DNA of 8,621 nucleotides from the NCBI GenBank assembly GCA_013153375.1, contig JAADEN010000167.1, forward strand, positions 1 to 8,621, given 5' to 3'. The notes below the pieces were generated by a model. The model was not told the DNA's origin, made no database searches, and was given only the letters and a program-made list of their open reading frames with translations. This DNA comes from Chloroflexota bacterium (lineage in GTDB: Bacteria > Chloroflexota > Anaerolineae > Anaerolineales > DRMV01). The translations under genes and the position numbers were made by a program. This document shows, piece after piece, positions 1 through 6,000 of the stretch (positions within the stretch are counted from its first letter, which is position 1; the number at the start of each line of letters is the position of its first letter).

Positions 1-1907
1 TCGAATACCCGCCGCTGGTAGGGCAGGAGTTGATCCAGCAGCACCCGCCGCTCCTGGTCGCCCTCCGCGAGGATGAAGCGCTGGACGATGTCCAACTGGT
101 CGGGCGCGAAGAACATGTGCTCGGTGCGGGCCAGGCCGATGCCCTTAGCGCCGTAGCGCCGGGCCCGGCGCGCGTCGTCCGCGCTGTCCGCGTTGGCCCA
201 CACCTCCAGGCCGCGGGTGGGCCAGCCCGGCGGGCCCTGGCGCATGCCGGGCCGGGCCGCGATCTCGTCGGCCCAGTCCAGCAGGGTCAGCAGGTCGGTC
301 TGCTCCTCCAGGTCGGGCGCGACGGTGGGCAGTTGGCCCAGGAAGACCTCGCCCGTCGCGCCGTCCAGGGAAATCCAATCGCCCTCGCGCACGATGACCT
401 CGTCGGCCACCATGCGGCGGCGCTTGAGGTCCATGCGCAGGCCGCCCGCGCCCACCACCGCGGGGATGCCGAACTGGCGGGCCACCACCGCGGCGTGGCT
501 GGTCGCGCCGCCCTCGCTGGTCAAAATGCCCTGGGAGGCCACCATGCCGTGCACATCGTCGGGCTTGGTGAAGGGCCGCACCAGGATGACGGGCTCGCCT
601 TCCTCCTTGGCCAGACGCACCGCGCTGTCCGCGTCGAAGACCACCCGGCCCACGGCCGCGCCCGGCGACGCGGGCACGCCCCGGGCGATGAGCCGCTCCT
701 CGCGACGGGCCTCCGCCACGGCCTCGGGCGGGAACTGGGGATGCAGCAGCGCGTCCACCTGGTCGGGCGTGACCCGCAGCACGGCCTCCTCGCGGGTGAT
801 CAGGCCCTCGTTGGCCATGTCCACCGCGATCTTGACCGCGGCCCGCGCGGTGCGCTTGCCCGTGCGGGTCTGCAACATCCACAGTTTGCCCCGCTCGATG
901 GTGAACTCGATGTCCTGCATGTCGCGGTAGTAACGCTCCAGCCGGTCCACGATTTGCAACAACTGGTCATAGACCTGGGGCAACTCCTCGGCCATCTGCT
1001 GGATGGGCGAAGGCGTGCGGATGCCGGCCACCACATCCTCGCCCTGGGCGTTGAGCAGGTATTCGCCCCAAATCTCCTTCTCGCCCGTGCTGGGGTTGCG
1101 GGTGAACGCGACGCCCGTGCCGCTATCCCAGCCCATGTTGCCGAAGACCATGGCCACGATGTTGACCGCGGTGCCCAGGTCGTCGGGGATGCCGGTCTCG
1201 CGGCGGTAGTCCCGGGCCCGCTTGCTGTTCCACGAGCGGAACACAGCCTCCACCGCGAGGCGCAACTGCTCGTAGGGGTCTTGGGGAAAGTCCTGGCCGG
1301 TGAAAGCCTGCACCACGGCCTTGTAGCGCCCGACCAGTTCCCGGAGCGCGGCCGCGTCCAGGTCGGTGTCTTCGGCCGCGCCCTTCTGGCGCTTGAGCAC
1401 CGCGAGCACATTCTCGAACGCGTCCTCGGGGATGCCCAGCACGATGGAACCGTACATCTGGATGAGGCGGCGGTATGCGTCGTACACGAAGCGCTCGTCG
1501 CCCGTGAGCGCGATCATGCCCGGCAGCGTGGCGTCGGTGAGGCCCACATTGAGCACCGTGTCCATCATGCCGGGCATGGAGACCTTCGCGCCCGAGCGCA
1601 CCGCGACCAGCAGGGGCCGCTCGGGGTCGCCGAAGACCTTGCCCGTCTGGGCCTCCACATCCTGCAAGGCCGCCAGCACCTGATCCCACAGGCCCGCGGG
1701 CAACTGCCCGTCGTGGGCCAGGTAGTAGCGGCAGGCCTCGGTGGTGATGGTGAAGCCCGGCGGCACGGGCAGGCCGGCGTGGGTCATCTCGGCCAGGCCC
1801 GCGCCCTTGCCGCCCAGCACGGCCCGCACCGCGTCGGGGTCGTCGCCGACGGCCTGTTGAAGCAACGGCAAATCCTGAAAACGATACACCCAGCGTTTGG
1901 CGGTCAT
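1..1907 (-). CDS. ppdK: Pyruvate, phosphate dikinase (N-terminal 635 residues, runs off window)
   Basis: PPDK interconverts pyruvate + ATP + Pi with phosphoenolpyruvate + AMP + PPi in the cytoplasm, feeding gluconeogenesis or running glycolysis with pyrophosphate economy. The minus-strand frame is open from ATG at 1907 to base 1, with no stop in the window. Seen in the translation: the N-terminal ATP-grasp domain opens with GGKGAGLAEM (residues 32-41) and has VRSGAKVSMPGMMD near residues 103-116. The swivelling phosphohistidine domain carries GGATSHAAVVAR with the catalytic His at residue 471 (the usual family motif has Met for that Ala). The start of the PEP/pyruvate TIM barrel is GLARTEHMFF near 591-600. 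Family proteins are about 870-900 residues, so roughly the last quarter, including the catalytic Cys, lies outside. The start is supported by GGAGGG at 1919-1914. It is separated from the upstream respiratory operon by a terminator. Identification is firm; the Thr two residues before the His is where the plant and some bacterial enzymes are regulated, but regulation here is not shown. Confidence 0.96.
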   Translation of the reverse strand, partial: MTAKRWVYRFQDLPLLQQAVGDDPDAVRAVLGGKGAGLAEMTHAGLPVPPGFTITTEACRYYLAHDGQLPAGLWDQVLAALQDVEAQTGKVFGDPERPLLVAVRSGAKVSMPGMMDTVLNVGLTDATLPGMIALTGDERFVYDAYRRLIQMYGSIVLGIPEDAFENVLAVLKRQKGAAEDTDLDAAALRELVGRYKAVVQAFTGQDFPQDPYEQLRLAVEAVFRSWNSKRARDYRRETGIPDDLGTAVNIVAMVFGNMGWDSGTGVAFTRNPSTGEKEIWGEYLLNAQGEDVVAGIRTPSPIQQMAEELPQVYDQLLQIVDRLERYYRDMQDIEFTIERGKLWMLQTRTGKRTARAAVKIAVDMANEGLITREEAVLRVTPDQVDALLHPQFPPEAVAEARREERLIARGVPASPGAAVGRVVFDADSAVRLAKEEGEPVILVRPFTKPDDVHGMVASQGILTSEGGATSHAAVVARQFGIPAVVGAGGLRMDLKRRRMVADEVIVREGDWISLDGATGEVFLGQLPTVAPDLEEQTDLLTLLDWADEIAARPGMRQGPPGWPTRGLEVWANADSADDARRARRYGAKGIGLARTEHMFFAPDQLDIVQRFILAEGDQERRVLLDQLLPYQRRVF

Positions 1908-1939
1908 GGGGAACCCTCCAGGAGAAAGATGCCGAACTC

Positions 1940-1955
1940 GCGGGGCCAGCCCCGC
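1940..1955 (-). other. Short perfect GC hairpin in ppdK leader
   Basis: GCGGGGC and GCCCCGC are exact reverse complements separated by two bases, giving a practical stem of six pairs with a four-base loop. It ends about 20 bases upstream of the GGAGGG ribosome binding site. No T-run follows on the minus strand, so it is not a terminator of that strand. It may affect translation or mRNA stability of ppdK, or may be chance in GC-rich DNA. Confidence 0.4.
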
Positions 1956-1959
1956 TTTC

Positions 1960-1989
1960 AGTCTAACCCCGGCCGGGGGGCGGGGGAAA
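1960..1989 (-). promoter_or_regulatory. Weak candidate promoter for ppdK
   Basis: TAGACT at 1965-1960 resembles a -10 hexamer, and TTTCCC at 1989-1984 sits 18 bases upstream as a poor -35 match. The position, after the upstream terminator and about 55 bases before the ATG, is suitable. The -35 match is weak and the spacer contains the CCCCGGCCGGGG palindrome, so this is only a guess from position. Confidence 0.2.
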
Positions 1990-2007
1990 GTGACTTTGGG
2001 CCGGGGT

Positions 2008-2042
2008 GGCTCGGACGGGCGCGCGGCGGCCCCGCCCGAGCC
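2008..2042 (-). other. Imperfect long stem-loop downstream of the terminator
   Basis: Bases 2008-2019 pair with 2031-2042 at eleven of twelve positions (one A-C mismatch at 2015/2035), around an 11-base GC-rich loop. No T-run follows on either strand. It begins only a few bases past the T-run of the operon terminator. It could be a second barrier to read-through, a structured part of the ppdK leader, or an accident of composition. Confidence 0.4.
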
Positions 2043-2044
2043 CC

Positions 2045-2082
2045 AAACGCAAAACGGCCCGCCGCGTCGAGCAGCGAGCCGT
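2045..2082 (-). terminator. Intrinsic terminator of the act operon
   Basis: On the minus strand ACGGCTCGC (2082-2074) pairs with GCGGGCCGT (2062-2054) over nine pairs, one of them G-T, around an 11-base loop. TTTTGCGTTT follows at 2054-2045. The structure lies about 40 bases after the stop of the cytochrome lipoprotein gene and before ppdK, the expected place to end the respiratory operon. The T-run is interrupted, so efficiency may be partial. Confidence 0.75.
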
Positions 2083-2120
2083 CGGGGGATGCACCTGTGG
2101 GCCTACGCCTCCGGGTGCGG

Positions 2121-2747
2121 TTATTGTTCCTCGCCCACCGGCGTCCCGGCGAGGATTTCCAGGCCTTTGGCCGGCGCGTCCGCGGGCCGGCCCAGGGGCA
2201 TGTCCTTCTTGACCACCAGACGGTCGTACAGGATGGACTGCTCCCAGTTCCCGCCGCCCAGGATGTCGTTCCCCTGCGCGTCGGGCCCGCTGCGATACGA
2301 GCCGGCCAGGATGTCCTCGTAAGTCTCCAGGCTCATGCCCGCGTTGGCTTCGGTGCCCACGAAGTTGGCGTTGTGGCAGGCGGTGCAGGGCACCGAGTTC
2401 TCGTACCACACGCCCATCTCGGTGAACAGGGGCAGCACATCGGCCTCAAAAGTGGCCTGACAGGTCCGACCGTCCAAATCGGTGAAAGTGAAGGGCTCGT
2501 CTTTGGGCGTGCCCGCGGCCACCCACGCGGCGATGAGGTCCGCGGGGTAAACCCGGCACCCCACGGGGGCCGCGACCGTCGCCGCGCCCGGCTCGGGCGT
2601 GGGCTCCGGCGGCAGCGTGGCCGGGGGCAGGGGCGGAATGGGCGTGTGCTCGGCCTGGGCAAAGTTGGGCGCGCCCTGAATGCCACAGCCCACCGCGACC
2701 ACGGCCACCAGCGCCATCATCAGCCAAACCAAGATTCGTGTGCGCAT
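2121..2747 (-). CDS. Monoheme cytochrome c lipoprotein (Planctomycete-type PSCyt1-like domain)
   Basis: A 208-residue exported cytochrome. The N-terminus MRTR plus a hydrophobic stretch ending AVGC (Cys 21) looks like a lipoprotein signal, though Ala at the -3 position is not ideal. A Pro-rich linker (about residues 35-53) would hold the domain off the membrane. One heme site, CTACH (121-125), is followed by features typical of the PSCyt1-like domain: SLETYEDILAGS, a Ser-Ile-Leu segment after a Gly-rich turn, and MPLGR with Met 183 as the likely sixth heme ligand. Cys 64 and Cys 96 are outside the heme motif and could form a disulfide. Translation is backed by a near-perfect ribosome binding site, GGAGGTGA at 2761-2754, six bases before ATG. 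It lies 35 bases after actE and before the terminator, so it is the last gene of the operon. Inferred role: tethered electron carrier between ACIII and a terminal oxidase or other acceptor. The domain assignment is from pattern recognition only. Confidence 0.85.
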   Translation of the reverse strand: MRTRILVWLMMALVAVVAVGCGIQGAPNFAQAEHTPIPPLPPATLPPEPTPEPGAATVAAPVGCRVYPADLIAAWVAAGTPKDEPFTFTDLDGRTCQATFEADVLPLFTEMGVWYENSVPCTACHNANFVGTEANAGMSLETYEDILAGSYRSGPDAQGNDILGGGNWEQSILYDRLVVKKDMPLGRPADAPAKGLEILAGTPVGEEQ

Positions 2748-2782
2748 AAGGCGTCACCTCCTCGGGTACGATGCAGGGGCCG

Positions 2783-3277
2783 TCATTGCCCGGCCTGGGC
2801 TTGCAGGGACCGGATGTAGTTGATCACATCCCACCGATCCCGGATGGTCAAACTCTCCCGCATGGGCGGCATGTTGGGCGTGCCGTTGGAGATGAACACG
2901 AACATGCCTCTGTCGTCCAGCGCGGAAGTCACCAGGTTGGCGGGCTGCAGGCCGTAGTCGGCCATCACGCCGTCGCCCTGGCCCTGGGGCCCGTGGCACA
3001 CCGCGCAGTGGATGTCGTACAGCACCTTGCCCCGCTGCAGCGAGACTTCGTCCGCGGGCACGGGGTTTTCGGGCACGCCCACATATTTGACATACGCGGC
3101 CATGTAGGGGACCGAATCCTCGGGCACCGGCAGCGGGTCTTCCATGGGCCGGTACGACGGCTGGTTCTCCATCATGGAAATCCAGTCCACCTTGATGATC
3201 TCGTAGGTGAACAGCAGTCCCACGACGAGGGGAGCGCCCAGCAAAGTCAAGATGACGAACAGGCGTAAACCTTTCAT
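2783..3277 (-). CDS. actE: ACIII subunit ActE, membrane-anchored monoheme cytochrome c
   Basis: A 164-residue cytochrome c subunit of Alternative Complex III, which accepts electrons from the pentaheme ActA side and passes them to a periplasmic carrier or oxidase. An N-terminal hydrophobic segment (about residues 4-25) acts as an uncleaved anchor or signal. The heme motif CAVCH is at 91-95, followed by GPQGQGDG, typical of class I cytochromes c. NMPPM (135-139) supplies the distal Met. The end, with WDVINYIRSLQ, is the usual C-terminal helix. The ATG at 3277 overlaps the actD stop in an ATGA junction (four bases), with GGAGGGG at 3292-3286, so the two are translationally coupled. Function is by family and position; the sequence cannot distinguish it from other small monoheme cytochromes on its own. 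Confidence 0.9.
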   Translation of the reverse strand: MKGLRLFVILTLLGAPLVVGLLFTYEIIKVDWISMMENQPSYRPMEDPLPVPEDSVPYMAAYVKYVGVPENPVPADEVSLQRGKVLYDIHCAVCHGPQGQGDGVMADYGLQPANLVTSALDDRGMFVFISNGTPNMPPMRESLTIRDRWDVINYIRSLQAQAGQ

Positions 3278-3819
3278 ACGAACGACCCCTCCACTTCGGT
3301 GACCTCTTGCGCGCCCGCGGCCTGGAGGGCCTTGCGGGCCTCCGCGGCCAGGGTGCGCGAGGTTTGGAAGAAGACCGCGATGGCGCTGTCGCTGACCGCG
3401 GGGTGATAGACCCGTTTGCCCACCACCGGCGGCAGCAGGGATTCGACCAGCACGCCGATGAAAGTCGCCACCAGCAGGCCCAGCATGGTCAATTCGAACA
3501 GCAGCACCAGGCTGGGCGGCACCGAATACAAGGGGAAGCCGCCCACATACAACGGGTAGAGCGCGGCCGTGCCGTGGGTGAAGAACAACCCCGACAAGAA
3601 GCCCAGGAACGCGCCCACCAGGCCGTATTTGGGCACCGCGGTGAACACCCGCGGCCGGCCCAGGATGCTGCTGGCATAGGGCACGCCGCTCTGCACCTGG
3701 ATGAACTCGTCGGTCACGCCCACCTGGCGCAGGGCGTCCAACGCGTCGGGAACGCGCTCCACATCGTCGAAGATGGCCACATACATCTGCGGTTCGTAGC
3801 GCCCTTGATACCCTTCCAT
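3274..3819 (-). CDS. actD: ACIII subunit ActD (DUF3341 family membrane protein)
   Basis: A 181-residue protein with the layout of the DUF3341/ActD family: a small soluble N-terminal domain starting MYVAIFDDVERVPDALDALR (residues 12-31), two membrane helices (about 65-88 and 101-125), and a soluble C-terminal tail (AEARKALQAAGAQEV). ActD is a structural subunit of ACIII that packs against the quinol subunit; no cofactor is known or visible. The ribosome binding site GGAGGG (3829-3824) directly abuts the TAA stop of actC, leaving a gap of only ten bases, and the gene overlaps actE by four. Family length is about 170-180, so it appears complete. Confidence 0.92.
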   Translation of the reverse strand: MEGYQGRYEPQMYVAIFDDVERVPDALDALRQVGVTDEFIQVQSGVPYASSILGRPRVFTAVPKYGLVGAFLGFLSGLFFTHGTAALYPLYVGGFPLYSVPPSLVLLFELTMLGLLVATFIGVLVESLLPPVVGKRVYHPAVSDSAIAVFFQTSRTLAAEARKALQAAGAQEVTEVEGSFV

Positions 3820-3829
3820 GACGCCCTCC

Positions 3830-5275
3830 TTAGTCCAGGGACTCCAAATCGCTCACCGCGGGCAGGATGGCCCGGCCGATCCGCCGCCAGGTGTGCGAGT
3901 GCTGGCCCTCCTCCACTTCCCACACCGGAATCAGCGGCAAGAAGCGCGCCGCCAGGGTGTACAGGAAGAAGAAGAGCATGAAAGTGCCGAACACGATGGA
4001 GACCTCCACCAGCCGCGGCTCATACCAGCCCCAATCGAAGGGGAAGCGGTTGCGGCTCAGCGCGCCGGTGACGATGACATAACGCTCCGCGAACATGCCG
4101 ATGTTGACCACGATGCCCAGCAGGAACATGAGCCACGGCGTGCGCCGGAACTTGCGGTTCCACAGCAGCAACCCCGGAATGAAGAAGTTGCAGGTCACCA
4201 TGGTCCACCACACGGGCGCGATGTCGCCGAACATGTAGAACTTGAGGATCTCTTTGATGGTGTGCTCGCCGCCGTACCACTCCAGGATGAACTCGTTGAA
4301 GAAGAAGTAGGCCCAACTCAGGGAGATGATGAGCAGCAACTTGCCCAGCGCGTCGAAGTGCTCGGGCCGGATGAAGTAGCGCATGTTCTTGGTGGTGGCC
4401 CGCACGGTGAACAGCACCACACTCACCGCCGCGATGCCCGAGAGCAGCGCGCCGATGATGAAGTAGGGCCCGAAGATGGTGGAGTGCCAGCCCAACTTCA
4501 TGGACACCGCGAAGTCCCACGACACGATGGTGTGCACCGAGAACATCACCGGCATGATGGCCCAGGCGAAAATCTGGATGCCCTTCTGCAGGTGCTTCCA
4601 CTCCTGCTCGGTGCCCCGCCAGCCCAGGGCCAGCAGGCCGTACACCTTCTTGCGCCAGCCCGTGCTGCGGTCGCGGGCCATGGCCAGGTCGGGGATCAGC
4701 GGCATGTACAGGTACAGGGTGCTGCCGATCAAATAAGTGTTGATGGCGAAGAAGTCCCACAGCAAGGGGGAACGCCAGTTGGGCCACAGCCAGCGTTGGT
4801 TGGGATAGGGCATCATCCAATAGAAGCGCCAGGTGCGGCCCAGGTGGATGAGGGGGTACAGCCCCGCGGCGGCCAGGCCGAAGGTGGTCATCAACTCCGC
4901 GGCGCGGGTGAAAGGCCGCCGGAACTCGGCCTTGAACACCCGCAGGATGGCCGACACGAAGGTTCCCGCGTGGCTGATGCCGATCCAGAACACGAACGCG
5001 ACGATGAACAGCCCCCAGAAGACGGGCCGCCGGATGCCCGCCAGGCCCAGGCCCTTGAGCATCATGTAGCCCCACGCGCCGAACAGGGTGACCGCGGTGA
5101 GCAGGCCCAGGACGATCACCGCGAACTTCCACTCGCGGCTGGTGTCCTCCACGGCCTCCATGACCATGTCGTTCATTTCGGCCCGGGGGCGATGATCCAG
5201 CAGGAGATGCTCGCGCTTCATCTCCTCGACGCGGCGGGCTTCTTCCTCGTTGCGGGGGTGGAACTCAGAACTCAT
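3830..5275 (-). CDS. actC: ACIII subunit ActC, NrfD-like integral membrane quinol-binding subunit
   Basis: A 481-residue polytopic protein. After a charged cytoplasmic N-terminus (1-47) I count ten hydrophobic segments between about residues 48 and 450, the normal number for ActC/PsrC-type NrfD proteins. Conserved-looking loops include GISHAGTFVSAILRVF in helix 2 and, between helices 3 and 4, LGRTWRFYWMMPYPNQR followed by LWPNWRSPLLWDFFAI, which is typical of the quinol-site side of this family. ActC oxidises menaquinol or another quinol and hands electrons to the iron-sulfur subunit; a role in proton translocation is proposed for the family. No heme motif is present. The ATG at 5275 lies inside the end of actB2 (11-base overlap) with AGGAGGG at 5286-5280, indicating coupled translation. 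Length and order (after actB, before actD) match ACIII rather than a polysulfide or nitrite reductase, where the accompanying actA/D/E genes would be absent. Confidence 0.95.
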   Translation of the reverse strand: MSSEFHPRNEEEARRVEEMKREHLLLDHRPRAEMNDMVMEAVEDTSREWKFAVIVLGLLTAVTLFGAWGYMMLKGLGLAGIRRPVFWGLFIVAFVFWIGISHAGTFVSAILRVFKAEFRRPFTRAAELMTTFGLAAAGLYPLIHLGRTWRFYWMMPYPNQRWLWPNWRSPLLWDFFAINTYLIGSTLYLYMPLIPDLAMARDRSTGWRKKVYGLLALGWRGTEQEWKHLQKGIQIFAWAIMPVMFSVHTIVSWDFAVSMKLGWHSTIFGPYFIIGALLSGIAAVSVVLFTVRATTKNMRYFIRPEHFDALGKLLLIISLSWAYFFFNEFILEWYGGEHTIKEILKFYMFGDIAPVWWTMVTCNFFIPGLLLWNRKFRRTPWLMFLLGIVVNIGMFAERYVIVTGALSRNRFPFDWGWYEPRLVEVSIVFGTFMLFFFLYTLAARFLPLIPVWEVEEGQHSHTWRRIGRAILPAVSDLESLD

Positions 5276-5987
5276 GGCGCCCTCCTGCCAGGTAGATCAC
5301 CTTGGGCTCGGTGCCCAGGGCCTCTTCCAACTTGAAGGCCCGCTCGCTGGCGGCCAGTTGGCGCACCCGGCTGTTGGGGTCGCGCCAGTTGCCGAAGACG
5401 ATGGCCTCGGTGGGGCACGCCTGCGCGCACGCGGGCTGCACTTCGCCGTCGTACACCTCGCGGCCCTCGGCCTTGGCGTCTTCCTCGGCCCGCCGGATGC
5501 GCTGGATGCAGAATGTGCACTTTTCCATGATGCCCCGCCGCCGCACCGTCACATCGGGGTTCAGTTGGAAGTTCAGCGGCTCGGGCCATTCGTAGTCGAA
5601 CCAGTTGAAGGTGCGGGCGATGTAGGGGCAGTTGTTGGCGCAGTAGCGGGTGCCGATGCAGCGGTTGTACACCTGGAGGTTGATCTCCTCGGCCTCGCTG
5701 TGCAGCGTGGCGTACACCGGGCACACGGGCTCGCAGGGCGCGTTGCTGCACTGCTGGCACATGGTCGGGATGTAGCGCACCCGCAAATCGTCGCCTTCGC
5801 CTTCCCAGTAGCGTTGCAGGCGCAACCAGTGCATGCCCCGGCCGTAGGCGTTTTCGTCTTCGCCCACGAAGGCCACATTGTTCTCCATCGCGCACGCGGT
5901 CACGCACGCGCCGCAGCCGTTGCAGCGGTCCAGGTCAATGACCATGACCCATTTGGTGTGTTCTTCGTGTCCGTTACCACCAGCCAT
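5265..5987 (-). CDS. actB2: ACIII subunit ActB2, iron-sulfur protein with three [4Fe-4S] and one probable [3Fe-4S] site
   Basis: A 240-residue ferredoxin-like electron-transfer subunit corresponding to the C-terminal half of fused ActB. Four cysteine groups are visible: C22-C25-C28-C32 (CNGCGACVTAC), C77-C80-C85-C89, C110-C116-C120 (CIGTRYCANNCPY) and C157-C160 with C187-C191. In the third group Thr 113 replaces the Cys found in related NrfC/PsrB proteins, so that site has three ligands. This agrees with the [3Fe-4S] cluster known in ACIII. There is no signal peptide; it would be exported or assembled with the Tat-targeted ActB1 partner. The ribosome binding site GGAGAGG (6000-5994) lies in the 13-base gap after the actB1 stop, and the 3' end overlaps actC by 11 bases. 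It is predicted to carry electrons from ActC toward the hemes. Confidence 0.94.
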   Translation of the reverse strand: MAGGNGHEEHTKWVMVIDLDRCNGCGACVTACAMENNVAFVGEDENAYGRGMHWLRLQRYWEGEGDDLRVRYIPTMCQQCSNAPCEPVCPVYATLHSEAEEINLQVYNRCIGTRYCANNCPYIARTFNWFDYEWPEPLNFQLNPDVTVRRRGIMEKCTFCIQRIRRAEEDAKAEGREVYDGEVQPACAQACPTEAIVFGNWRDPNSRVRQLAASERAFKLEEALGTEPKVIYLAGGRHEF

Positions 5988-6000
5988 AACGCGCCTCTCC

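Larger units (their letters stand above)
1908..2120 (-). other. Intergenic leader of ppdK
   Basis: This is a stretch of about 210 bases with no gene that I can support. In transcription order it holds the terminator of the upstream operon, an imperfect long hairpin (2042-2008), a 12-base perfect palindrome CCCCGGCCGGGG (1967-1978), a short perfect hairpin (1955-1940) and the ppdK ribosome binding site (1919-1914). Small reading frames in it are GC-rich shadows without ribosome binding sites. The ppdK promoter presumably lies here, since the terminator separates it from the act genes. Confidence 0.6.

Noticed and set aside
1940..1975. Plus-strand terminator formed by the 1940-1955 hairpin and the TTTCAGTCT that follows
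   Set aside because: The T-run is only three bases and no plus-strand gene ends here.
30..2819. 929-residue plus-strand reading frame
   Set aside because: It is antisense to ppdK and the cytochrome lipoprotein, both of which have clear motifs, and its translation is a His/Gly/Ala/Arg-rich shadow typical of GC-rich DNA, with no recognisable domain.
3818..5335. 505-residue plus-strand reading frame opposite actC
   Set aside because: Antisense shadow rich in His, Gln, Glu and Gly. The minus-strand protein has ten membrane segments, family motifs and a ribosome binding site.
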